Assembly: GCA_964057225.1 (NCBI GenBank)
Contig: OZ059898.1
Location: 16,097,267 to 16,161,266 of the forward strand
Direction of reading: 5' to 3'
DNA length: 64,000 bases
From: Auanema rhodensis
Taxonomy: Eukaryota; Nematoda; Chromadorea; Rhabditida; Rhabditidae
Position numbers and translations under genes: made by a program. Numbering within the stretch: position 1 is the first letter of the stretch; each line of letters begins with the position of its first letter. The notes under the pieces are model-generated. The model searched no databases. It was not told where the DNA came from and saw only the letters and a program-made list of their open reading frames with translations. Below, piece by piece: positions 26,624 to 54,789 of this stretch.

Positions 26624-28525
26624 ATAATATTGTAGTTACAGGTCAAATGAAATACATTATTATATTCTTTCTTTCTTCTTCGAAATTTTTCAATTAAAAC
26701 TTGCATTTTGCTGATTAAAATATAATGTGTTTAATTTCAACTTTTTCCTCATGATTAGATTAGATGCCCAAATCCACCTCTCAAGTACAACATGCAACCG
26801 ACCTAGATTGATATTTTTCTTTTTCATTTTCCTATTTTTAATTAACAAATAAAACTTTTGATGAAAAGGCTATGAAAATCAAAAATAAATCAAAGAAATT
26901 CCAACGATTGTAGAAACTAATCGATACTTCTCACTTTATTTCAGAAAATGGCAACTACAAAGCTGTTCAAACAATTCAAATTCTAGGAAAATTTGCAAAT
27001 ATACTTAGTTTTCTAACATTTTTAACTGTATTTTTTTATTTTTGTTTTAATTCTTTATTTTAAATTTTTTTAAAAAAATACTATTCAGTATCTAAATATA
27101 ATATATGTAAACATATAAATAAATAAATTATTTTGTATATTTATGTGTATATAAATATATTAATAATCACAAACTTTATCCTATTTTTGTATTTGTAAAT
27201 TTTTATATAAAATCTATTATTTATTACTTATTTATTATATGAAAGTTAATTTTTTTTTTGATTTTATACTATGTTCTACATATATGATGAATGATCCCAC
27301 ATACTCAACTCACTTACATATTTTATAATTTTTTTGATAAACTACATTATTTCTATAATTTCAATATCTATATCTCGGAGAGAAAAAAAAGAATTTTTTT
27401 ATAGACTTTTTTCTATTATTATTTATATTTTAATTGAAATTTATTTAAATTTATATGAACATTTGGAAATGTTTTGTGAGATATAATTTAAAGAAGATGA
27501 TCTTTTCATTTAAGAATAATCTTATTGAGGTACTTTTCTTTAAAATTTCTTTTTTTAATAAATAAATAATTGATAGATGGAAAGGTTGATTATCATTTGT
27601 CGTCAATTGTACAGCTTATTCTCAGCCAATACAAATAAAATGTGTAGAACTATCTCAGCTAAAGACATCTCATTTCGATGAAATTGCCAAAACAAGGAGA
27701 CTTATGTGACTGAGAAGAAAATGAATTTTTTCATTTGAAATTTTATATTTAATCGAAAAATTCTCAGGCTATATGACAAGGTTTTAGGTGATTATTGTAA
27801 ATTTTGAGAAACAAAGCTTTTCATTTTTTCTGAGAACGTTATTGCTTCGACTCATAATCTTCAGTTGAAAAATCGAAATCGTAGTCTATTTATTATCCTT
27901 GCTTCATTTATTTTCCCACGCACTGCCTTCGATACTGTCTACTTACAATTTATATTAAAAAAACAGAAAATACGAGATATGGACAAAAAAAGATTGAATG
28001 AAAGTAAGAGATATTAAGAAAAAAAGAGAGAAAGAAAGAGGGAGGGAGGGAGGCGGTAAAAAGGTGCAAACGCGAGGACGATTCCGGAAACTGCTGATGA
28101 AGCTGATGCTTGACTAATTTCTCAATAACGCTTTTCTTCATTTCTTCCTTCATCATTATAATGTTGGCGTATATTGTATTGCGACTTCGCGAATCTATGA
28201 TCGTCCTGAGACATAATGCTCTCGTCTGAGCTTTGTTTGACTTCTACCCAGGTGACCGGGCGAAAATAAGAAGCTTAATTAGTCATCTCTCATCATTATC
28301 GACTATTTCCTCATTGTAGCTACTCGAGTATATTACTACTCTCCTCACCTCATCCTTTCATACATTCTCGAAGTTTAGCAGAAGTTCATTCAATTATTTT
28401 CTCTACACTCTACTAATATCAATACTAAAGATATATGTAGCTATTAGTTCATATATCAAAGAAGTTAAGCCATTTAGCTTATATCATTTACTATATGTAT
28501 ACTCTTAAACATCTTTTGTACTTTA

Positions 28526-28564
<39 letters not shown>

Positions 28565-28607
28565 TATATAATTAATTTTATTATAATGTTTGATTGGATA
28601 TTATTCC

Positions 28608-28614
28608 AGAAGAA
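28608..28614 (+). promoter_or_regulatory. Probable trans-splice acceptor of the KCNQ mRNA
   Basis: TTATTCCAG ends at 28609, five bases before the start codon. The same arrangement precedes most genes here, as expected for spliced-leader addition. Confidence 0.5.
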
Positions 28615-44371
<15,757 letters not shown>

Positions 44372-45270
44372 CGACTTTTAAATTTTCAAAATATGCTTTA
44401 ATTACTGAACTATAGTTGAATACTATGTTTGATCTTTCGCACATGCTTCTTCGAATGCCTTATGTATTTAAACGTTTTTAGCTACTAAAAAGCAAAAGAA
44501 AGAGATTTAAGAAAAATGACAGCATGACAAAAAAAAGTTTATTATACAAATTAAGGAATAATATAGTTTCTTCTATAATTTTTTTAAAGAGAAATTTAAA
44601 GCAAATGTTTCTTTATTCATATTATATATTTAACATTACTTATACGGGAATGGCATTTCACATAATTTTGTAGAAATATATTTTCTAATTGATGAGCAAA
44701 TTTCAATAATCAACGATCTCTAATAAAGGCCAAAACCTTAAAAAAAAGTTCACTCATTTCAACATATTTAAATCAGATAATCACTATCTTTATGCATAAA
44801 ATTCTGATGTGTGATTGCTATTTACCAGAATTTCAAAGCTTTTTTTTGTATTTTTGTGCGCTATTGCCTCAACTTTTTTTTGTGGAAATCTTTTGATTAC
44901 CAATTTAAGAAAAATAATGCATTTTGTTGATTTGTTTATAGACTTTATTGTTAGTTCTTATTTCAACAGAACAAATAAATATTCAGATCATATTAAGTTA
45001 AAGCTTTGGCACTCTACTAATATACAATTCATACAGTTTTCTAAAAAAAAACTTGCTAGCTCAAGTAATAAGAAACAGAAAATAAGCTCAATGACCAGGA
45101 AAAGACTGGAGACACAGTAAAGCGAAATGAAAGAAGTAGCTTCTAAACATAGAATAAATTCGTGTTTTAAACTAATAGATGAACATGTGGCATGCTTGAG
45201 AACATGATAAAAAATTAAGAATTAAGAAGAAACATCTCTTTCTTTTTTCTTTTTCTAACTTATTCTCCCC

Positions 45271-45364
<94 letters not shown>

Positions 45365-45476
45365 TTTTCTCACACACAAATAGATTTCCCTCTTTTTCTC
45401 AAATAAGTATAGTTAGCCGCATAAGCATTGAATGAGATAGCGCTTTGTTCCTGGGAATTGTTATCTTGTTTCATAT
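44372..45476. other. Convergent intergenic region KCNQ / GPCR
   Basis: 3' flanks of two convergent genes. It includes a plus-strand AATAAA at 44722-44727 and a long CT tract at about 45279-45356. No coding evidence was seen. Confidence 0.6.
45279..45356. repeat. (CT)n microsatellite with CG interruptions
   Basis: About 39 dinucleotide units, with T replaced by G at two places (near 45306 and 45330). Confidence 0.9.
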
Positions 45477-47408
45477 TTAGTTATTCTGTCTTTCCACATC
45501 ACTTTCTTCAGGAGTTTCTATAGAACTAGGCTCCATCACTATTTTTACTTTTTCTTTATCGAATGCAAATTCTTCTTCAGTTTTCACACCTGGACTTTTG
45601 GCAGGAGTCCATGGACTATCACTGATTGACATTCGAACCTTAATATTTGGCACATAATCAACTATTGAATTTTGCTTTAATGATAGTTTGAAATTCTAAC
45701 TCACAACTTCAGTAGATTGGCGAAGACTAGCAAGCTCAGTTGATGACGACCTACGGTTTCGTCCACGTCGAACGGATACAAAACTGAATGTAGTCATTCA
45801 AAAAATGTTTTCCCAACCGACTAATTACCTGCTGTCAGAATGCAAATTGTCTCCTTGATAACTATAGATAGGACGATTACCCACAGGAATATTAACAAGG
45901 AATTTCTTAATCGTTAGCCGGTATGGTGCATAGATTAAAGCTGTTATCACGGGGTTAACAATCTGTAAAAATATGTTCAAAAAATCAACAATCAACTGTT
46001 ATCTATTCGTACAGGATTAATAGTCAAAAGATATACAAGAATCCATGCTACCCAATTAACCGCTTGCTTTCCTTCACAAGATAACTCAGACCAGCTACAA
46101 ATATGTATTTAGCTTTTTGAATACTTCTTTTCAGATAAAAATTATCAAAAAAGACTTACGCAAACAGATGAATTCGAGCTAAATTCATAATTCTGTATGG
46201 TAATAAACTACATGATGTCCAAGCGGTTGTAGCAAATATGAAAACCATTGATTTAACCTTTAAAAAAATAATATATCAATAAAATTTGTATGAAATAAGT
46301 TGTATAATACCTTAGTTTTAAATGCATTTGAATGACCGTCAGTGCTAGAGTTTCTTTTTTGTCGAGTTAAATTGAATAAATATATAGAAACAATCAGGGA
46401 AGATGTCACCGGTAATACACAGAATAGAATAAGAAATATTTCATAATAAAATTTTTTTCCCCTAGACATCTAAAGGAAACATGATTTTTAAAAAGATAAA
46501 ATATTATATGTTATAGTATACCTGAAGAGAACAATCAAATTCATATATATATACGATATCAAATGCCCAGCAATAAGTAACAAATCTTAAAAATAGCATA
46601 TATATCAAAAGAATGAAAAGAGGATTTGGTTTTGGAAGCTTAAAAACATACCCAACTGATAAACTCCAAATTAACAGACAAAACAAGGCTGCACGCCTTT
46701 TGGACATTGAACGGTCATAGTTTAGAGGCCAACGAAAGTAAATAAGCTGAAAGAAAATTGAAACATGTCACTTTTTAATTTTTCCAACTTTATCTACGTT
46801 CAGCATAGTCAGTGATAATCCTGATACGGCTAAACCAATCCAATTAAAGTAATGCACAACAGCACACAAATGAATTTGTTGTAAAAAGTCATGTTTACGA
46901 ATAAGCAATTCATTTGGATGGCAGAAAACTGAATTTATTATATAATAAGTATAAATTATTAATATATTACCTGTTAAAATCAGATCACCAACTGTCATAT
47001 TTAAAATAAATAGATGCATCGTATCCCCACTTCTTTTGAATAGTTTTACAGCACAGAATATTACCATAACATTAAAAACAGTAGCAGCCATTGAAGCTGC
47101 CAAAAGGAGATCATCAGTCTAAGATAGAGTTCTTGAACAAAATATTTTTGAAAGACGGATCATCATCAGCTTTAAACGCAAAATATAAAAAATGTCAAGC
47201 TTAATGACGTAAGTCATATTCTGAATTTTAAAATTTATACTGATTAGCTTACAGTGTACATGAAAATGAGGAAAGCTTGATCATTATAACAATCTTGTTG
47301 AGCTGCTTCAGTTGTCAATATTGGAGTAATAGATTGAATAGGAGCAGATGTAGTACTGACTGTAGCTGTAGAATTGAGGTCGTACTCGTTGTTCAGGAAT
47401 TCATCCAT
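45477..47408 (-). CDS. Rhodopsin-family GPCR, orphan, with degenerate DRY and NPxxY motifs
   Basis: About nine exons on the minus strand, from MDEFLNNEYDLNSTAT to VERQNN. The N-terminus is short, Thr/Ser-rich, with an NST glycosylation site and no signal peptide. Seven hydrophobic segments are visible: TM1 from LLLAASMAATVFNVMVIF; TM2 from LFILNMTVGDLILT, with the conserved Asp; TM3 starting at HLCAVVHYF, with the conserved Cys; TM4 LFCLLIWSLSVGYVF; TM5 after a long intracellular-like basic stretch (TRQKRNSSTDG follows it); TM6 VFIFATTAWTSC; TM7 AWILVYLLTINP. The TM3 end reads NVDKLIYF, so DRY is DKL, and TM7 reads NPVIT where NPxxY is expected. The tail contains RRGRNRRSSS and TPAKSPG phosphorylation-type sequences. 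Ligand unknown; probably a neuronal peptide- or amine-type receptor by family. Confidence 0.85.
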
Positions 47409-49557
47409 CGCTATTTTATCATAACTAAAAAATAAGTAAAAATAATTTTAAAAATTTTAATATTTTTTAAAAATAGAAGAAGATAATTTAGAAAACATCA
47501 TAAAGAAATAGAAATGATTATTTTTAAAAATCGGTGATTGAATTTTTAAAAAAAATTATTTGTAAATACATAGAAGTAAAATCCTGATTTCAAATGGAAG
47601 AGCAAATAATGAAAACCAAATTTTTTATTGTTTTAATGTTATAACTTTGTTTCTAAATGATTTGACTGCAGATCATCATTCTGATGTTCGAGACGTCAAC
47701 CAACTTGACGATGCGATGATGTTGATGACGATCATGATGACTATATATATATGATCATCTTACAATGTCACCGTATGTCTGATTCTTACTCTTATCGTCG
47801 TTACATTGTTGAGAACAGTGCTCCAGATGAAACGGAATACAAACGGATTACTGTAATTGGTCACGTTTGACAACAAGTAATTGACATGGATTGAAGGCAA
47901 TTTTGCAGCACTCTCGTTGGCTATCTATCTCAAATTACAATTTCTTGTCAGTCTGTTTCTCAGTTATAAGAGTAGGAAAACTGGAATATTTTGTTTTTGA
48001 TTTCAACTATCAAAACCTATTTCTAAGTCAATATTATCTTAAAAAAAGAAGAGAAAAAAGCAAAATTTGTAAGAAGGAATTTAATTTTTCAGAAAATCAT
48101 GGCGAAGTACAAAATTTTTTTTCGAATAAATGGCGATTATATGGGGTTTTTTAAAAGTAAAACAAACAACAGAGTTAACTGTCAACGAGACAAATGAGTA
48201 AAAGTATGTAATTTCAAATACATGTATACTATATAGTAGGTGTGACTAAAAATGGAATAAGCAAATTACCTATAGCATTTATATTTTCTTGTGAGAGAGG
48301 CCTTGTTGAAGAAAAAAACAACAAGAAAGAAAACGAATGTAAAAATAATTTTTGATCGGAAGTTCAAAAAACTGACAGGAAACGTAAAACCTGTGTTAGT
48401 GAACTTTGAGAAAAGAAACAGTTATTTGCAGTAATTCTGACGGAACTAAAAAAAATAAAAGGATCTGGAGGGGGAATCTGATAAGCGACAAAAAATAAAA
48501 AAGTAAGGTGGTTACTATAAAGAATTATTACTTTACAGGCTTTCGAAGAGAGATTGTTAACTGAGTATATCAGCGTAATGAAGAGATCATACACACTTAA
48601 ATTCATAAACGTTCATCGTAGATTGAGAAATTGTTGCAATCGTATAGGTAAATGACTGTTAAGAGAAGGATAGCGATATGAAATATTCATCTTTTGCCGT
48701 TTCTCTTTCGCTTGCAAAAGGATCTCGTCAGACAGCAGTACCTGTTGCAATATTCTTTGAATCTGGTGGCATCATATAATGTCTTAAAGAAGATAAAGAG
48801 GAAGAACTGATTTTAAGAGGGATAAGCTATGGAAAACAGCTAACGGAATGAAAAAAACTGTTTGGAGCGTGTAGGATGAAAGGCAGAGAAAAATGTAAGG
48901 AAGAACATGGACAACGCCAGAGAGAAAAGGGAGATAGTGAGAAAGACTTGCAGCCAGAGATAGAGTTAGAGAGACAACCCAGCGAGAAAATGAAAACCCA
49001 TCTTAGATTCCGGTAGTCGGCTTGAACCTTTTGGACAGTTACGTTCACTCTCATGAGAAGACGTCAAAAGAAATCTTATGAAGAACAAGACGGGGCGGCG
49101 GAAGGGGTGTTCTTCATGTTTCTTTCATTTCTTTGTTTCTCTACCTCTCTATCTTGCAATCCATAAATTGTCAATCTCTAACCCACCCCTCTCTTTTTTT
49201 TGTCTTTTCTAATTTGATCATGAAGACATAAAAAGGAAGAAAACGATCTCAAGTTTTAGTCTGATCGTTGGCTATACTTTTAACATATTGACCAATTGAC
49301 CATCACCGAAGAGCTCTAAAAAGAACAATTAAAATCACAAAATTATTTGATTGATTGTCTAATTATGAGTATTTATTTCTATTTCAATTATAATCTTGGA
49401 GATTGTACAGATTATAGATAACAAATATACAAAGTGTCCATAAAAATGACGAATTGAACGTGGGTCAGATAAAAGGTTCAGAAGTTCGACAGATATAGGT
49501 TTAGAAGAATAAAAAAATTCAATCAATAATTTGTAAATTTTAATATAGAATATCATC

Positions 49558-49594
<37 letters not shown>

Positions 49595-49806
49595 CTTTAA
49601 AAGGCTTAGTTATAGTATTATATATCAAGAGAAATATTAAATAATAATTTGCAGAAATGATAAAACGTTTTATTGGAGGGAGTATAACGGAACTCAAATC
49701 GATAGTTTGCAAAACAATTTAGGATGCAAATGTTTATTTCTCTCCTGAACTGTTTATAACACAAAGTTCAATCAACAGTTCAGGTGGTTCCAACTTAACA
49801 CAAATT
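47409..49806. promoter_or_regulatory. Region between the GPCR start and the sphingomyelinase 3' end
   Basis: Both flanking genes are on the minus strand, so this holds the GPCR promoter and the sphingomyelinase 3' flank. A GAC/GATGATG-rich segment with GACGTC lies at about 47670-47740. AATAAA on the minus strand is at 49669-49674. A (TA)n tract lies at about 49562-49590. No gene was recognised in 48-49.3 kb. Confidence 0.5.
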
Positions 49807-52477
49807 TTATATTTCACATTTTTTGTCTTTAAGTATTACGCCATGAAAGTTTACATGATGTTTTATTTCTCCATTTTCTAACACAGTCGTCTTGAGACGT
49901 TTAGGATGATCTGGCTCTAACTGTCCTGTTGCACCTGTATGCATATTATAATATGATCACTACTTGATTTTAATAAAATTCAACCTTCTAAGTCAGCACA
50001 TAACTCTTCGGAGTGATGTGATTTACGTAGAGCACAGAGATGCTCCATTTTACATTTCCGATCGCATGGTGGATAATCGGTTCTTCGGTAAAAGTTTCTA
50101 GAATGAATCAACTTTATTATAAATTGCTTATGTAAATAGAGTTTACTTCAAAAATTTTGCAAATAGAGAATCATCTATTTTCATCCTATTGATAAGATTA
50201 TGCCATTCGCTTGGAATGTTTCCAGACAGTCCATATTCCTAATTAACTATGTTATTTTTCTAAGTCATAGAAGTTTCCTACCTGAACAACTGAAGCATAG
50301 AGAGTTGTCCAAACCGGATTCATTGGTGGTAAATTATTAGCAGTTAAGTTAAACATATACTCTTCCCAGTCAATTACTCTCTTAAGCCATATAAGTAAGA
50401 ATACAATGTCATGCTACATACATAAGTGGATCCTTCATAGTGCCCATCAACAGTATATATTCTATATGCAGGGTTGTATCGAGAATATGGTGTAACACTT
50501 GGTGCACTAAACAAAGCATTACTTTTATGTTTTAAATTGTTTTCAATCAAGAAAAACTTCGAAAATTGAAGTTTATAAATAATATGATTTACATATATCT
50601 AATTCCTTATTTCAAATTTTTCTAGTAAAATCAGTTATTTTATACTAATTAAATTAATGTTTAACTAAACCTATAAACTACATCAACTGGACGACTATTA
50701 GCATTATTGGGATTTTCATAAAACATATAAAATTGCTCTGAATGAACATGACCATAAAACTGTCCAGCTATAATATTTTCATATCTACAAGAAAATTTAG
50801 AAATATAGCCAAAGATAATTAGATTTCACCTGTTTATAGCTCTATAATAATTCAAAGAAAAGCTTTCTAGTCCTTCAGGAGTTCCACCAGGTATATGAGC
50901 AATGATGTGAACCTTGAAATAAATATTTCATGCCAACCTAATAGAGGCTCACTTTATCTCCTGCTTTTTCAGCTTCATCAAGCTGTTTAATAAACCACGA
51001 CATTGAGCCATCTGGATCAGTTTGATTTACCATCAAAAATCTATTTTGAATATTTAAAATAATTAGAGTTAGAAAACAACTACAGATTTAGATTATCCCC
51101 GTATCCATTGTTCAGAGAAATAAGCCGTAGCCCTGGGAATAGCTTCACCATATAACATCCATTGCTGTTGTTAAAGAACTTATTGAAAGAAGAAAACTTT
51201 TTCTATACTATCGAACGGTGTCAACTTGATCAGATGGAATGGAGTCTTTCCAAGAATATGCGATTGTATCATACAGCCAAGACATGTTAAACCGTGCTGG
51301 AGTGAAGTGAGGAGCAAAACTAAACATTTTTTATCAAAAGTTTGAATGTAATTCCATGATACCTGTCCATTGGAACACCTTCATGATTTCCTACTGCAAA
51401 ATAGACAGGTGTTCTTGGAAAATGTTTTTTGATTAAGGCAGAAATATTTCTGATTCTATCAGCATGAGCTTCTTTAGTATAATCCCATAATGCATGTGAT
51501 TCCAAATCTCCAGTTAATAAAATGTAAGACAACTATAAACTGAAACATTGAGAATGAATAGAAAATACAACAAACATCAGTATGCTTCTGAGATATTTGT
51601 TGTAACATGTTATCCACAAACCAATAGGGCGCATCACATTGTCCTACAGTTCCCCAATAGCCAGCAGGCTCTTTGATTTTGGATTCCGAAACTTCCTAAT
51701 AGCTGTGATTGCACATGTAACTATGCAGCAACTTACGTCTGGATCATTGTTTGGTCTACAACATAGAGCCATAGTATTGGAGCATTGAGCTTCTGCTCCA
51801 ACAACATAATCTCTATCCATATGAATATCAGTTAAGTGAAGTACTTTGAAAGTTGGTTTTCCAGACTGCAACATGTTTTTAGATAATTTAAGTCATAATT
51901 ATCACACCTTGATAATAGTCTTAGGGATAAGACTTGGCTTATTACCTGGTAATGGTAAAATCCATGTCACATTCAATGGATCAAAAAACTTAATATAGCG
52001 TTATAAGTTAATAATTTTTGGAAATTAAACTAACTTTTCCACAGTCATCTATAACTAAAGAACAAACTTCTTTAGGAGTGACTAGGCATTTTTCTAGAAC
52101 ATATTCAACTTCATCCTATAATTAATTTAAATGCCCAAGAATATAGAAATCCCAAACTTTATAATTAGATAAAGCAGCCTTACAAATATAATTACTTTCC
52201 ACATTGAATTGCACACATATATAAGCTAGAAGATCTCCCACACAATCTACAGCATTCTAAACATGGTTGTACCCAATTCACATATCAATGGTATTGAAAC
52301 ACCTCGCCCCATTTTCTTTCCAATAAATTAACCATCAAACGACATTGTAGGCATTCCTCTGATACTGCGTTTCCTAAACACTTTTCAGCATTTGAAAAAA
52401 GCTAATAACAAACCATTTGGAATAGAATGACCAGATACCAACACAAGAACTGGTAAGAACCAAAAGCTTAAACTCAT
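49807..52477 (-). CDS. asm: Acid sphingomyelinase (saposin-B plus calcineurin-type phosphodiesterase)
   Basis: Lysosomal or secreted zinc enzyme that hydrolyses sphingomyelin to ceramide and phosphocholine. Minus-strand gene of about 15 exons. Removing a 37-nt intron in the leader gives signal peptide MSLSFWFLPVLVLLFSNA directly before EKCLGNAVSEECLQC. A saposin-B domain with paired Cys follows (ECLQCRLM, AVDCVGDLL, YICKAALSNY, KEVCSLVIDDCG), then the proline-rich linker WILPLPGNKPS. The metallophosphoesterase motifs are in order: LHLTDIHMDRDY, ILLTGDLESH, YFAVGNHEGVP, HIIAHIPGG and GQFYGHVHSEQF. The family Cys-rich segment after the first motif is present (QCSNTMALCCR, then GYWGTVGQCDAPYW). 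The C-terminal domain ends LKDKKCEI, with further Cys (PPCDRKCKMEHLC). Length and order match the family. Confidence 0.93.
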
Positions 52478-53463
52478 AATTAACTGCTCTCTACTAAAGC
52501 TGTCTTTATTTGAATAGGTTCTTATCAGTTTTATGACACTCCGGCATATTTATTGATCTATAACCATAATATTTACCTAATTTCCCGAAAGAATTTTAGA
52601 TAATAAGCTTGCTTCATTCAATAACCTCTATCTACATGTCCAATTTTTTGGCATTATTTTTTTCCTATTTTTCATTTGATTCTAGAGGTATTTCAATTCT
52701 AGATTATCAACTTTCTTATGCTAGTTTCTATATCATAACAGCAATTATCAATCGTAGTACCAAAGTCAACTTCAATTGTACGTACGTATAAGATTTTTTT
52801 CGTTTGTTCCATTCTTATCATAACGAACAGCAATCCTGGAAAGACCTTGACACAAGCCATTCTATATTTTAGCCGATAAATGAACTATTTACTTTCATTG
52901 AAAACTTTCTTTTTACCGTCGATTCTATCATGTTTATCAAACTGCTCTAATATAATTTCATAGTTGTTTGAAAATTAGACGTGTCTTCCTATCCGCCCTT
53001 TACTTCATTGTTTAATGTTTCAAATTGTAGCAGTTTGGGTCAGTTTTACAATTCTCAGTGCAAGTATATTGTAAAGCATTTTTTCATTTTCCAGGAATGA
53101 TGTATTGACTTAATTCTATAATATTTTCAATGCGAAACGTGTGAATTGATATTACATTCCTTATCAGTGTTTCAATCTTGTTAGGCAACATAATTCTTTT
53201 TCAAGATACAATGTTTGCTCTTTCAGCTTTGATTTTATATTTTTTTCTTCAAAATTTTCATAATATTAGTACATTTACTAAAAGTTAATTTATTTCTTTT
53301 CACCTAATTTGACCCACAAATTTTTCTTACTGTATGAGAATTGTACGTAGTGATTCAAAATTCTCTTGGTACACGTTTTTTAACATTACATCTTTCATGA
53401 TAACCTAGATTTCTTTCAACAATTTCTCTAGCTAAACTATCGAAACTTATATTTTTAGACATA
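52478..53463. promoter_or_regulatory. Divergent intergenic region sphingomyelinase / adenylate kinase
   Basis: Just under 1 kb between divergent starts, expected to hold both promoters. AT-rich, with no clear motif and no gene recognised. The plus-strand end carries an ATTTTTAG acceptor ending at 53458, five bases before the adenylate kinase ATG. Confidence 0.5.
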
Positions 53464-54509
<1,046 letters not shown>

Positions 54510-54605
54510 GAAAAAAAATAATATTTATCTTTTTGATGTTCCATTGCATCAGATTGTAAGATTTTCACTTTGAGATCGTAATCTGTTTTTTGTTTTCTGT
54601 TTTCT

Positions 54606-54611
54606 AATAAA
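54606..54611 (+). terminator. Polyadenylation signal AATAAA (adenylate kinase)
   Basis: Canonical hexamer about 100 nt after the stop codon. Confidence 0.6.
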
Positions 54612-54789
54612 ATATGCGTTTATTTTATATTCTTTCATGTAGTTTACACTAGTTTGGTCATTTACCCCGTGTTACCTTTCGTCCTGCCTTGATCTCTGTG
54701 TAGTTTCATCAAATTCTACCTCCTCAAATCGATTGGTTTCTGTATAGGTAGAATCGTTGGGCCTTTTGTTACTTGTTTTGGCTCTCACG

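Larger units (their letters stand above)
26039..28614. other. Intergenic region upstream of the KCNQ gene
   Basis: AT-rich, with (AT)n at about 26104-26147, (GA)n at 26562-26623 and (TA)n at about 28530-28557. A less AT-rich block at 28040-28390 lies just before the channel start and is the best place to look for its promoter. No gene was seen. Confidence 0.55.

Noticed and set aside
48000-49350. Possible gene between the GPCR and sphingomyelinase genes
   Set aside because: Open frames are short, the composition is purine-rich, and no chain of phase-compatible exons or known motif could be built.
52141-52190. Possible third GC-AG intron in the sphingomyelinase saposin domain (AAG|GCTGCT)
   Set aside because: A GT donor further on gives a 42-nt intron, keeps phase 0 and adds residues (AALSNY) that fit the saposin helix.
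52380-52477. Apparent one-base frameshift in the sphingomyelinase leader at an A6 run (52395-52400)
   Set aside because: A normal 37-nt GT-AG intron in the same place restores the frame and gives a good signal peptide, so no break is needed.
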